NCBI GenBank assembly: GCA_963763855.1
Contig: CAVXPU010000005.1
Span: forward strand, 620,001-684,000
Length of the DNA: 64,000 bases
Origin: JAIBCC01 sp963763855
GTDB lineage: Bacteria > Acidobacteriota > Blastocatellia > Pyrinomonadales > Pyrinomonadaceae
Direction: 5' to 3'
This document shows positions 6,899 through 15,291 of this stretch, in pieces. The translations under genes were made by a program, and so were the position numbers. The notes below the pieces were generated by a model. The model had not been told where the DNA came from, did not search any database, and saw nothing but the letters and a program-made list of their open reading frames with translations. Each line of letters opens with the position of its first letter. Position 1 is the stretch's first letter.

Positions 6899-8326
6899 TT
6901 AAAGTCTTTTCAAATTCCTTGAAATTTGTCCGCTGATTTTTTCGGCAGATGGCGGATCGTAGTTCGATAAAATTATAATTGTGTAGCCGTTTTGTATGTT
7001 AAAAGCGGTGTTCATTCCCGGTGCTCCGCCTCCGATTCCGAGAGATGCGAATTTTCCATCAGGAGTTTTTCGGACTGGCGTTCCTTCGGGAAGTTCGATT
7101 TTTCCTGTTTGCAAACCGAGCGAAAATTTAAGTAAATCTTTGGCAGTTGAATATCCGCCACCGGCAGAACTTCCTTTCGCGGGGCGTGTGTCGAGATTGT
7201 TGCGACGTTTGCCGTTTTCGCTATCCATCGTGGTATAGCCTTCGGCAAGATTCGCAACCTTTTGGTCGGACTCAAAAAATTTCGTATTTTTCATTCCCAG
7301 TGGGTTGAAAATATTTTTTTGCACATAATCGTAATAGCTTTGTCCCGACACTTTTTCGATTATTGCTCCGAGCAAAGTGTATCCGCCGTTTGAATATTGA
7401 TTTTTCGTGCCGGGTTCAAAAGCGAGCGGTTGATCGGCGAAAAGAGGAAAATAATCTTTGATTGAACGAATTTTTCCTTTTGGATAATTCATAAATTTGT
7501 CGCCAAAAATGTCGCCGATTCCCGAAGTCATCGTTAAAAGATGTCGCACGGTAACTTTTTCTCTGGCATCTTTATTCGGATAATCGGGCAGAAGTTTGCC
7601 GAGTTTGTCATCAAACGAAATTTTGTTTTGTTTCAAAAGCAGACCGATGGCGACTTGCGTAAAAACCTTGCCAATTGAGGCAAGATTGAATTTTGTTTCC
7701 AAATTATTCGCTAGATTTTTCTCTTTGTTCGCCATTGCAAAAGCCTTGTTGTAAATAGGTTTATCGGCTTTGGCGACTAAAACAACACCCGAAAATTCAT
7801 CAGCTTTCACAGTTGAATCAATCATTTTATCCGTTGATTCAATAAACTCTTTTTCGCTCATAGGTTTTGAGTTTTCCTTGTCGGTTGGAGGGTTCGGCAT
7901 TTCTCCTGCGTCGTCGCTTCTTTTCATTTTCAACGAAGTAATTTTGTGAGGCGGAGCGGATTCAAAAGCAAATTCAAAGGTTGCTCCGCCGCCATTGTTT
8001 GCTTTGACCGAAATATTGAAGATTTCATCAGGCGTTTTCATAAACCTAACTATTTCAACATTTCCCATATCAGAACGCATCATTTTGTAACCATTCAAAC
8101 GCTCTTCAATCGTTCGTTGGGCAAAAAAATCTTTAGTATAGTTTTCCGCGAAAAAATCGCTCATCTTCTTTTCATCGCCCGAATTGTAGGCGTCAAAATA
8201 AGCCGTGATGCGGTCTTCCAACGGACCTTTTGGCGGTCCGTGCATTCGGCGTAATTCCTGCGAAAAAGACGAAACGGTCAAGATACTCAAGATAAAAATA
8301 CAAGTTAAGAACGGAACAATTTTCAT
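6899..8326 (-). CDS. Secreted serine hydrolase, beta-lactamase/DD-peptidase fold, with N-terminal NTF2-like domain
   Basis: 475 aa with a signal peptide ending near SSFSQ. Residues ~35-140 (LEDRITAYFDAYNSGDEKKMSDFF) resemble an NTF2/DUF3887-like domain. The rest is a class C beta-lactamase-like domain with the nucleophile motif SIGK (217-220), the YSN motif in NQYSNGGYTLLGAI and a Gly-rich GIGGGAPG in place of the third KTG/HxG motif. It probably acts in the periplasm on a peptide or ester; true beta-lactam resistance is not implied. A TTGGAGGAA ribosome site precedes the start. Confidence 0.88.
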   Translation of the reverse strand: MKIVPFLTCIFILSILTVSSFSQELRRMHGPPKGPLEDRITAYFDAYNSGDEKKMSDFFAENYTKDFFAQRTIEERLNGYKMMRSDMGNVEIVRFMKTPDEIFNISVKANNGGGATFEFAFESAPPHKITSLKMKRSDDAGEMPNPPTDKENSKPMSEKEFIESTDKMIDSTVKADEFSGVVLVAKADKPIYNKAFAMANKEKNLANNLETKFNLASIGKVFTQVAIGLLLKQNKISFDDKLGKLLPDYPNKDAREKVTVRHLLTMTSGIGDIFGDKFMNYPKGKIRSIKDYFPLFADQPLAFEPGTKNQYSNGGYTLLGAIIEKVSGQSYYDYVQKNIFNPLGMKNTKFFESDQKVANLAEGYTTMDSENGKRRNNLDTRPAKGSSAGGGYSTAKDLLKFSLGLQTGKIELPEGTPVRKTPDGKFASLGIGGGAPGMNTAFNIQNGYTIIILSNYDPPSAEKISGQISRNLKRL

Positions 8327-8428
8327 AAATAATTTCCTCCAATAAAATACTAACCATAATTTATCGTAGTTTCGCCAAATAGAGTTTAAGAGTCTGTAAA
8401 GAATTTGTAAATAATGTAAAATGTGAAT

Positions 8429-9211
8429 ATGCGAGCTAAAATTTCTGTAATATCTATCATAATTTTGTTGTTATTAGCCTGCCAGAGACAATCAAACCAA
8501 ACAAATTCAAATATTTCCAACACATCAACCCAATCAAATTCACCAATTCAAACACCGCAAATTATAAAATTTGAATCAGCCGACAAAGTTGAAATCATCG
8601 GCACATTTTACGAATCGCCGAAAGCAAATTCGCCTGCTGTTTTACTACTTCATCAATGGCAAAGCACACGAAAATCTTACGAGATTCTTGCCAAGCAATT
8701 GCAGAAACAAGGTTTTGGCGTGTTGGCGATTGACGGACGCGGTTTTGGCGAATCTGTGAAAACTGCTGATGGGAAAACTGTTTCATCTTCGCGGAATGAC
8801 GAAGCAGTTAAAGCGATGAAAATTGACGTTGATACTGCGTTCAATTTTTTATCAAAGCAGAATAATGTTGATGCGGCTCGCGTGGGAATTGTCGGAGCAT
8901 CATACGGCAGCAGTCTGGCATTGATTTATGCGGCTGAAAATAAACAAGTTAAAGCCGTGGCGTTGCTGTCGCCGGGAATAAATTATTTTGGAAATTTGCC
9001 GACCGAACCTGCGGCAAAAACTTTCGGAAATCGTCCGCTTTTGCTAGTGGCGGCTGATGATGACAAAGAATCTGCCGAAACCGTGAAAAAATTAAAGCAA
9101 GCAAACGAAAAATACGAGATGCAAATTTATCCGAAAGGCGGACACGGAACGAATCTTTTTGCGGTTGGGTTCGCAGATTTACTTGAAGAATTTTTGGTCA
9201 AAAATTTATAA
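8429..9211 (+). CDS. Alpha/beta hydrolase lipoprotein (dienelactone hydrolase-like)
   Basis: About 260 aa. The N-terminus is a lipoprotein signal with lipobox LLAC followed by a Ser/Thr/Asn-rich linker. The hydrolase core has LLLHQWQSTRKSYE (oxyanion region), the nucleophile elbow GASYGSS, an acidic residue in LLLVAADDD and the late His in YPKGGHGTN. It probably acts on esters at the periplasmic face. The start could also be the GTG at 8423. DinB follows 9 nt later, suggesting co-transcription. Confidence 0.88.
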   Translation: MRAKISVISIIILLLLACQRQSNQTNSNISNTSTQSNSPIQTPQIIKFESADKVEIIGTFYESPKANSPAVLLLHQWQSTRKSYEILAKQLQKQGFGVLAIDGRGFGESVKTADGKTVSSSRNDEAVKAMKIDVDTAFNFLSKQNNVDAARVGIVGASYGSSLALIYAAENKQVKAVALLSPGINYFGNLPTEPAAKTFGNRPLLLVAADDDKESAETVKKLKQANEKYEMQIYPKGGHGTNLFAVGFADLLEEFLVKNL

Positions 9212-9219
9212 GGAAATAT

Positions 9220-9666
9220 ATGGTAAAAGATACATTAGTAAAACTTTATCGTCGTGACTTGGAGAAATTGAAACAAGAAATCGAGGCTTATAAATCGGAA
9301 GGAAATCTCTGGTTGGTCGAAAAAGATGTTATCAATTCCGCAGGAAACTTAACCTTGCATTTGATTGGAAATTTGAATGAGTTTATCGGTGCGGAAATTG
9401 GGAAATCGGGTTATGTTCGCCAACGTGATTTGGAATTTTCGACCAAAAACACGCCGCGAAGCGAACTTTTGAAAATGATTGATGACACAACAATCCACGT
9501 GGAAAACGCGATTGAATCATTAAATGATGAACACTTTAATCAAATTTATCCGCTCAAGGTTTTCGGCTATGAAATGACAATCGAATTCTTTTTAATTCAT
9601 TTGTCCACGCATCTTTCGTATCATCTAGGGCAGATAAATTATCATTGCCGATTGTTAGATATTTGA
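9220..9666 (+). CDS. DinB-superfamily protein (DUF1572-like)
   Basis: 148 aa four-helix-bundle type protein. Putative metal-binding histidines are in NLTLHLIGNLN and in the C-terminal HLSTHLSYHLGQINYH, matching the three-His arrangement of DinB/YfiT proteins. DinB relatives include thiol-dependent transferases and many uncharacterised members, so no substrate is proposed. It converges with the LysR gene, whose stop is 4 nt away. Confidence 0.85.
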   Translation: MVKDTLVKLYRRDLEKLKQEIEAYKSEGNLWLVEKDVINSAGNLTLHLIGNLNEFIGAEIGKSGYVRQRDLEFSTKNTPRSELLKMIDDTTIHVENAIESLNDEHFNQIYPLKVFGYEMTIEFFLIHLSTHLSYHLGQINYHCRLLDI

Positions 9667-9670
9667 TTCA

Positions 9671-10534
9671 CTAATCTTCAATTACTCGCAAGAAATTTTG
9701 CATTACGGCATTTTTATCATCATCCCGCCAAATCGCGTAAAGGCTTGAAGTTGCGGGTATTTTGATGAATTTCACTTCTTCCGACAGATAGTGCGAATAG
9801 GAAAAAGGCATAACCGAAATCCCCAAACCTTTAGCGACCAAACCAAGCAAAGTAGATCCAAAACCCGATTCAAAATGGACGTGCGGAGCGAATCCGGCTT
9901 CGGCAAAAATGGCTCTGAGTTGTGCGGCGTTTTCGTTTTTTCCGGCAAGTGAGGGCAGTACAAATCGCTCATCTTTGAGGTCGCTCAATTTAACTTTATT
10001 CTTTTTGGTAATCGGATGATTCGCCGAAACAACTAAAGCGAAATTCTCGGTTAGCAGAAGCTTTGAAGCGAGTTTTTGCGATTTTGGAATCTCGCGACTA
10101 AACGCAACGTCAATGCGATGCGTTAGCAGCCAAGAATCAACGTCAATCACGTCAACCTCAAGCATTTGAGCAATGATATGTGGATGTTTTTGAGCTAATC
10201 CGAGCAGAATTTCGGGCAAAACAGAAAACGTAATCGAAGCCGGATGCCCGATGCGAATTGTGCCGATTTCGCCTTCTGAAATTTGTTTGGCGTGGCGTGT
10301 AACGCTTTCAAAATCAGTTAAAATCTTGGCAAATTCGTCTTTTAGAAATTCGCCTGCCAACGTTAGTTTTACGTTGCGTTTATCGCGTTCAAAAAGTTGG
10401 AAACCGAGTTCTTCTTCGAAACTTTTTATCTGTCGGCTCAATGCAGATTGCGTGATGAAAACCTTTTCTGACGTTTTCCAAAAATGCAGTTCATCAGCGA
10501 GTTCGAGAAAATATTTTATCTGTTGTAAATTCAT
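9671..10534 (-). CDS. LysR family transcriptional regulator
   Basis: 287 aa starting MNLQQIKYFLELADELHF. The N-terminal winged helix has TSEKVFITQSALSRQIKSFEEELG, and the remainder is the periplasmic-binding-like effector domain (TIRIGHPASI, ALVVSANHPI). An 83-codon upstream extension is open but is encoded by the repeat at 10541-10638 and is not used. It is divergent from the GNAT gene at 10722, a usual LysR target arrangement; the effector cannot be deduced. Confidence 0.92.
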   Translation of the reverse strand: MNLQQIKYFLELADELHFWKTSEKVFITQSALSRQIKSFEEELGFQLFERDKRNVKLTLAGEFLKDEFAKILTDFESVTRHAKQISEGEIGTIRIGHPASITFSVLPEILLGLAQKHPHIIAQMLEVDVIDVDSWLLTHRIDVAFSREIPKSQKLASKLLLTENFALVVSANHPITKKNKVKLSDLKDERFVLPSLAGKNENAAQLRAIFAEAGFAPHVHFESGFGSTLLGLVAKGLGISVMPFSYSHYLSEEVKFIKIPATSSLYAIWRDDDKNAVMQNFLRVIED

Positions 10535-10540
10535 ATGTTT

Positions 10541-10638
10541 TTTGCCCACGGAACCCACGGAATACACGGAAAAAAAACCAAAATAAATTTCTTTTTTTCT
10601 GCGTCTTTCTGCGTCTTTCTGCGTATTCTGCGGGCAAA
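10541..10638. repeat. Hyphenated inverted repeat upstream of LysR gene
   Basis: TTTGCCC (10541-10547) and GGGCAAA (10632-10638) close an element whose left side repeats a CACGGAA motif three times and whose right side repeats TCTTTCTGCG three times. The two sides are related but not exact complements (CACGGAA against CGCAGAA). It lies in the divergent LysR/GNAT promoter region. Confidence 0.75.
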
Positions 10639-10721
10639 TCTGTTTCTTTAATTCGTTTCTCGCATCAATCAATGCAAAGTTAGCATTTTTCTGCATCAGA
10701 AAAAAGTGTAAATTATCCTTC

Positions 10722-11180
10722 ATGATCATCAGACGAGCAAAAATTGAAGAACTTGAAACGCTTTTAGGATTTGAACAAGGCATTGTAACTGCCGAACGTC
10801 CGCTTAATCCGACTTTGAAAGATGGCGAAATTCATTTTTATGATTTGGCAAAACTGCTTGGATCGCCGTTGGCGGCAATTTTCGTGGCGGAACTCGAAGG
10901 CGACTTGATTGCATCCGGCTTTGTTTTGGAAAAAGAGGCATCGGATTCTTTGAAACACGACCGTTACGCATATCTCGGATTTATGTATGTGAAGCCCGAG
11001 TATCGCGGAAAAGGCGTGAATCAAAAGGTTCTGGATGCGTTGCTGAATTGGGCGAAAGAACGCGGCTTAACGGAGGTTCGTCTTGAAGTTTACAGCGAAA
11101 ATTCGGCGGCGGTTAGAGCCTACGAAAAGGCAGGTTTTGTCTCGCATCTGCTCGAAATGCGAATGGAAATTGAAAAATGA
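10722..11180 (+). CDS. GNAT family N-acetyltransferase
   Basis: 152 aa. Motif A of the acetyl-CoA site is LGFMYVKPEYRGKGVNQKVL (R/Q-x-x-G-x-G/A type), followed by EVRLEVYSENSAAVRAYEKAGF, the usual motif B. The substrate is unknown. The stop codon overlaps the start of the small membrane protein (ATGA), indicating translational coupling. Confidence 0.9.
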   Translation: MIIRRAKIEELETLLGFEQGIVTAERPLNPTLKDGEIHFYDLAKLLGSPLAAIFVAELEGDLIASGFVLEKEASDSLKHDRYAYLGFMYVKPEYRGKGVNQKVLDALLNWAKERGLTEVRLEVYSENSAAVRAYEKAGFVSHLLEMRMEIEK

Positions 11181-11425
11181 ACAATCACAAATATCTAAAT
11201 ATTTTAGGTTGGAGCGGCGGAATCATTTGTTTGATCGGATACGCCTTGATTACCCAACAAATTGTGAGCAGTAATTCGCTCATTTTTCTTCTGATGAATA
11301 CGATTGGCTGTATTTGTCTGATTTATTACACTTATCACAAAAAAGCGTTTGCGAATGCGGCACTGAATTCGGTGCATTTATTGATTACGCTTTTTGCGAT
11401 TAGCCGTTGGTTGTTGAATATTTAA
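11177..11425 (+). CDS. Small three-TM membrane protein (CBU_0592-like)
   Basis: 82 aa with three hydrophobic segments (about residues 8-25, 31-50 and 58-77). The patterns GWSGGIICLIGYALI and NTIGCICLIYYTYHKKAFANAALNSV are those of the CBU_0592-type small membrane proteins, which are uncharacterised. It overlaps the upstream GNAT gene by 4 nt and is followed 3 nt later by another GNAT gene. Confidence 0.7.
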   Translation: MNNHKYLNILGWSGGIICLIGYALITQQIVSSNSLIFLLMNTIGCICLIYYTYHKKAFANAALNSVHLLITLFAISRWLLNI

Positions 11426-11428
11426 TTT

Positions 11429-11905
11429 ATGAAAATGAACAAAAACATTGAAATCATTGAATTTAGCGATGAATATTCAGAAGCGATAAAAACGCTGAAT
11501 TATGAGTGGCTGACGAAATATTTTAAGATCGAAGAAGGTGACAAAATATCTTTGAATAATCCGAAAGAGCAAATAATTGATAAAGGCGGTTATATTTTTT
11601 ACGCAAAATTGAACGATAAAATTATTGGAACTGCATCGCTCTTGAAAAAGACCGAAACGGTGTTTGAATTAGGAAAAATGGCGGTTACAGAAGACGCTCA
11701 AGGTTTGGGAATCGGGACTCTATTGTTAGAATATTGTCTTGATTTCGCGAAAGAAAAGCACATTCAAACGCTAATTTTGTATTCCAATACGCAGCTCGAA
11801 TCTGCGATTCATCTATACAGAAAATATGGGTTTAGCGAAATCGAACTTGAGAAAGGTTTATATGAGCGAGCCAACATAAAAATGGAGAAAAAGCTCGATG
11901 TATAA
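11429..11905 (+). CDS. GNAT family N-acetyltransferase
   Basis: 158 aa; MNKNIEIIEF at 11435 is an alternative start. Motif A is KMAVTEDAQGLGIGTLLLEY, followed by TLILYSNTQLESAIHLYRKYGF. The long N-terminal half (YSEAIKTLNYEWLTKYF) is that of the GNATs that accept small-molecule amines or act near MarR-type genes; the substrate is unknown. It overlaps the next gene by 8 nt. Confidence 0.9.
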   Translation: MKMNKNIEIIEFSDEYSEAIKTLNYEWLTKYFKIEEGDKISLNNPKEQIIDKGGYIFYAKLNDKIIGTASLLKKTETVFELGKMAVTEDAQGLGIGTLLLEYCLDFAKEKHIQTLILYSNTQLESAIHLYRKYGFSEIELEKGLYERANIKMEKKLDV

Positions 11906-12539
11906 CTTGCCGTATCACAAAGAAAACGAGCCGCAAATAATCCGCGATTTTATCGAGCAATATCCCTTCGCATTTTTTACTGGATGCGATTCGGAAAATA
12001 AACCTATCGCCACGCAAATTCCCGTTTTTATCGAAGAGCAAGACGGAAAGCAATTTTTACGCGGTCATATTATGAAAAACACTGACCATTACAGAGCATT
12101 TTTGCACAACGAAAATGTTCTGGTCGTCTTCACAGGTCATCACACATACGTCAGCGGAACTTGGTATAGCAAACCAAATACGCCGTCCACTTGGAACTAT
12201 ATGAGCGTTCATATCAAAGGAGTTTTGCGGTTTTTAGACGATGCGGCGTTGGAAAATGTGTTGAGAAAAACGTCGCTCCATTTTGAAAATAACAACCCGC
12301 AATCAGCGACCGTTTTTGATAATCTTCCGACAGAATTCAAACAAAGAGTGATGCACATGATCGTGGCTTTTGAAGTTGAAATTTCGGAAATCGAGACCGT
12401 TTTCAAACTAAGCCAAGACCGAGACGCTGAAAGTTATCGAAATATTATCGAAAAACTCAGAGGACAAGATGAATCAGGTCAAGTAATTGCAACGGAAATG
12501 GAAAAAAGATTTAGCCAAGTTTTTGCAAATGATAAGTAA
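11898..12539 (+). CDS. PaiB-like FMN-binding protein
   Basis: 213 aa. The N-terminus MYNLPYHKENEPQIIRDFI and the segments HIMKNTDHYRAF, VLVVFTGHHTYVSGTWY and TWNYMSVHIKG match the PaiB family (FMN-binding split barrel, sometimes called negative transcriptional regulators). Bacillus PaiB is linked to the polyamine acetyltransferase PaiA. Here too it sits between acetyltransferase genes, which fits a PaiA/PaiB-like pairing, although the link is by position only. Confidence 0.88.
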   Translation: MYNLPYHKENEPQIIRDFIEQYPFAFFTGCDSENKPIATQIPVFIEEQDGKQFLRGHIMKNTDHYRAFLHNENVLVVFTGHHTYVSGTWYSKPNTPSTWNYMSVHIKGVLRFLDDAALENVLRKTSLHFENNNPQSATVFDNLPTEFKQRVMHMIVAFEVEISEIETVFKLSQDRDAESYRNIIEKLRGQDESGQVIATEMEKRFSQVFANDK

Positions 12540-12551
12540 CAAAAAAGATTT

Positions 12552-13004
12552 ATGATTACACTTAAACGAACAAATTCAGACTACTCGGATTTTCAAATGC
12601 TCGTCACAGAATTGGATAAAGAATTGGCTATCCGCGATGGCGAAGACTATTCTTTTTACGCCCAATTCAACAAGCTTAATTCGATCAAACACGTCGTTGT
12701 CGCATACGAAAACGGCGGTGCGGTCGGCTGCGGTGCGGTTAAAGAATTTGACGAAGCTTCGATGGAAGTTAAGCGAATGTTTGTCCCGCTTGAAGCTCGC
12801 GGAAAAGGAATTGCGTCAATAATTTTGCAAGAATTAGAACGCTGGACAGGAGAACTCGGTTACAAAAAATGCGTTTTGGAAACGGGTTACAATCAGCCCG
12901 AAGCGATTCGCCTTTACGAAAAAAATAGCTTCGTGAAGATTCTAAATTATGGGCAATATATCGGGTTAGAAAATAGTATTTGTTTCGAGAAAGTAATCGC
13001 ATAA
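12552..13004 (+). CDS. GNAT family N-acetyltransferase
   Basis: 150 aa. Motif A is VKRMFVPLEARGKGIASIIL, then LETGYNQPEAIRLYEKNSF. The opening region (LVTELDKELAIRDGEDYSFY) is that of a GNAT group often annotated as PaiA-like or amino-acid acetyltransferases. It is the third GNAT in this 2.3-kb group and follows the PaiB-like gene by 12 nt. Confidence 0.9.
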   Translation: MITLKRTNSDYSDFQMLVTELDKELAIRDGEDYSFYAQFNKLNSIKHVVVAYENGGAVGCGAVKEFDEASMEVKRMFVPLEARGKGIASIILQELERWTGELGYKKCVLETGYNQPEAIRLYEKNSFVKILNYGQYIGLENSICFEKVIA

Positions 13005-13023
13005 ACTTTGCTAGAATAGATGA

Positions 13024-13383
13024 ATGAAGGTAAATATAGCCGAAAAATTCGCGTTAATAAACGAACATTGGCGACCAAAGGTAGTTGGCGAATTGAATGG
13101 GCAAGAGGTCAAACTCGTTAAATTTCAAGGAGAATTTCCCTGGCATCGACACGAAAATGAAGACGAAATGTTTATGGCGATGAAAGGAAGTTTCCGCATC
13201 GAATTTCGTGATAAAATTGTTGAATTGGCGGAAGGTGAGTTTGTGATTGTGCCGAAAGGGGTTGAACATCGTCCGATTGCGGAAAACGAAGTGGAAGTTT
13301 TATTGTTTGAACCCGCACAGCTTTTGAATACGGGCAATGTAATGGATGAAAAATATACTGCTCCAATTGGAGATAAGTTGTAA
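13024..13383 (+). CDS. Cupin domain protein
   Basis: 119 aa single cupin. Metal ligands are visible: WHRHENEDEMFMAMKG gives the first His/His/Glu set, and FVIVPKGVEHRP supplies the later His. This subgroup (YPEB-like, ~115 aa) is widespread and the substrate is unknown. It belongs to the same co-directional group as the preceding GNAT gene, 19 nt away. Confidence 0.9.
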   Translation: MKVNIAEKFALINEHWRPKVVGELNGQEVKLVKFQGEFPWHRHENEDEMFMAMKGSFRIEFRDKIVELAEGEFVIVPKGVEHRPIAENEVEVLLFEPAQLLNTGNVMDEKYTAPIGDKL

Positions 13384-13424
13384 CGTCAATTGCAAACCGC
13401 AAATCGCAAACCTACAATAAAAGA

Positions 13425-13919
13425 ATGTCAGAATTAAACGATTTATACCAAGAAGTTATCTTAGACCACAACAAAAATCCGCGAAATTTTCGTGCGATTG
13501 AGAATGCAACGAACGAAGCCGACGGACACAATCCGCTCTGCGGCGATGCTTTGAAAGTTTATCTAAACATTGAAAATGATACAGTTACGGATGTTGCTTT
13601 CAAAGGCTCGGGCTGTGCTATTTCCAAAGCGTCAGCAAGTATGATGACGCAAGCTGTGAAGGGTAAAACGAAAGCCGAAGCAGAAACTTTGTTCAACGAA
13701 TTTCGGGCGATGGTCATGGGCGAACTCGATATTGAAACGGACGAAAATCATCTTGGCAAACTGAAAATCTTCGCTGGAGTTTTAGAATTTCCCGCGAGAG
13801 TGAAATGTGCGAGTTTAAGTTGGCACACAGTTCACGCGGCTTTGAACGAAGAAGAAGTTGTTCAACCGAGTAATTTTTACACCTTAACAATTTACTACAT
13901 TGCTTATCGAAATAAATAA
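13425..13919 (+). CDS. sufU: Fe-S scaffold / sulfur-transfer protein SufU
   Basis: 164 aa. SufU/IscU fold with the zinc/cluster ligands in NPLCGD, GSGCAIS and RVKCASLSWHTVHAAL, and the ~20-residue insertion typical of SufU (AMVMGELDIETDENHLGKL). SufU accepts persulfide from SufS, whose gene lies 7 kb upstream, so the two are separated on this chromosome. The last ~17 residues (QPSNFYTLTIYYIAYRNK) go beyond the normal family end and may reflect a frameshift or read-through into intergenic DNA. Confidence 0.93.
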   Translation: MSELNDLYQEVILDHNKNPRNFRAIENATNEADGHNPLCGDALKVYLNIENDTVTDVAFKGSGCAISKASASMMTQAVKGKTKAEAETLFNEFRAMVMGELDIETDENHLGKLKIFAGVLEFPARVKCASLSWHTVHAALNEEEVVQPSNFYTLTIYYIAYRNK

Positions 13920-13937
13920 CCATTCATTTTACAATGA

Positions 13938-14646
13938 TCACACTTTTTTCTTTTTTGCTTTGCCAACTAACGTCTTTATTTCATTATTATTTAGTAAATT
14001 ACGGTAATAATCATGAAGCGTTGCGAAAGTCAGGTATGGAGTTTTTACCTGAATAAAGTTCATACTTCCATCTTCTGACGGCAATAGAATTAGCGTTTTT
14101 CCATTTTCGGTTAAATCAAATATTTTTCCATTTACTATCGCATAAGATTTTCCATTGGAATCAATGAATGCAAAATAGTCAATCTTTGACGATTTTGACT
14201 CAAGAGAACCTTGTCCAATGTAGTATTTGGGGAAATTTCTGGATGAAACGAGTTGCGGTGATGAACTGGTAAATCTTGAATAGGTAATCATCGCAAAAAA
14301 CACTTGATACTCATCTTTGCTGTCTTTTGGAAATAGATTCCGAAACTCATCGTGATTTCCGACCATAGAAACTGAATTCCTTGAAAATCCGGGTCGTTGA
14401 GAGCGATTGGTCCGGTTCCCGCAGAACCAGTATAGGTAGTTCGGGGAAAGTTAAAAGTGCTGAATGGTTTATGAACATTTTTTTTATGTTCATTTGCATT
14501 TGTTTGTAAAAGTTTTTTGTCAAACTCTTTACCAATATCAGTTGATATTTGGAGAGTATCAGAAGCTTTATCAGAAGCCTGTCCAAATGAAATTGAACAA
14601 AAAACAAGATTGATAACGCTGCAAACAACTTAGTGTTTCTAGACAT
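13938..14646 (-). CDS. Secreted hypothetical protein (two frameshifts)
   Basis: Three frames join into one product of about 235 aa. The N-terminus MSRNTKLFAAL shifts near 14610 into NLVFCSISFGQASDKASD, together a signal peptide with an AQ/GQA-type cleavage site. The middle (TFNFPRTTYTGSAGTGPIAL) shifts again near 14368 into MVGNHDEFRNLFPKDSKDEYQ. The C-terminus has FAFIDSNGKSYAIVNGKIFDL and a Lys-rich end. I do not recognise the family. Both shifts are one base and may be sequence errors. Confidence 0.6.
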
Positions 14647-14747
14647 TCTTTTCGTCCGTCCTTTTCTGTTTAGATTTTCTGAAGAAATTGAAGTGTATAG
14701 AATCACGCAAGAATAATACTTGGAATTTTCGGACAAGGACTATTTAT

Positions 14748-15291
14748 TGATGTTACGCAAAACTGATTTTCTGAGGTCGTCGAAGGTGACCAACAACATA
14801 GCGTAGGGTGGAATAGACATCTTTCCTAAATAAAAGCCAATGAAATTGGCGATATATTTGTAGCCCATAGTGCAACTATGGGTAAAAAGAAGATAAAAGC
14901 ATTGAGCTATTGAAAATAGCGACATAATTTATGTCACTCTCTTCGAGAGTTAGAAAGATTTTCAACTTTTTCCCATAACTTGCGTGATGGGCTACAAATA
15001 TTGCGTCATCTTCGATGACTAGATTTCGATAATTTTAGACAAATCAACAGTTATTTTGGAAAGAAGTCTAATGAGTAAAACGAATGAAACCCTACGATGA
15101 TTGAAATAAAAGTTTGCTCGCTGAAAGTGAGCAACATCAGGTTATTGAGCTAATGATCGAACAATTTGTTCGACACTTTCAGCGTCGCGTTCGCTTATTG
15201 AATTAACGTAGGGTGTCGCTCGAAGACTCGCTTTACCCTACGCTATGATATTTGTCGCTTTCAGCGACCAAAACCAAATTATGTTACATCA
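14748..15291. repeat. Non-coding element built of short hairpins with trinucleotide loops
   Basis: Imperfect termini TGATGTTAC (14748-14756) and GTTACATCA (15283-15291, 8 of 9 paired) enclose CATAGCGTAGGGT (14797-14809) mirrored by ACCCTACGCTATG (15235-15247), and ATTTGTAGCCCAT (14856-14868) mirrored by ATGGGCTACAAAT (14987-14999). Within lie at least eleven 6-8 bp hairpins with 3-nt loops: 14775-14791, 14836-14850, 14864-14882, 14906-14920, 14921-14935, 14936-14950, 15005-15019, 15116-15132, 15157-15173, 15172-15186, 15254-15268. Three of them abut with no spacer. Eight loops read GAA on one strand. No ORF is supported. The right end overlaps the AraC stop codon. Confidence 0.85.

Noticed and set aside
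6899..8326. Beta-lactamase-like genes as antibiotic-resistance determinants
   Set aside because: The motifs fit the broad serine hydrolase/DD-peptidase superfamily; several lack the canonical third motif, and nothing in the sequence indicates beta-lactam hydrolysis.
14906..14950. Three abutting 15-nt palindromes could suggest a CRISPR array
   Set aside because: CRISPR repeats are identical and separated by unique spacers. Here the units have different stems and no spacers, and no cas genes are present.
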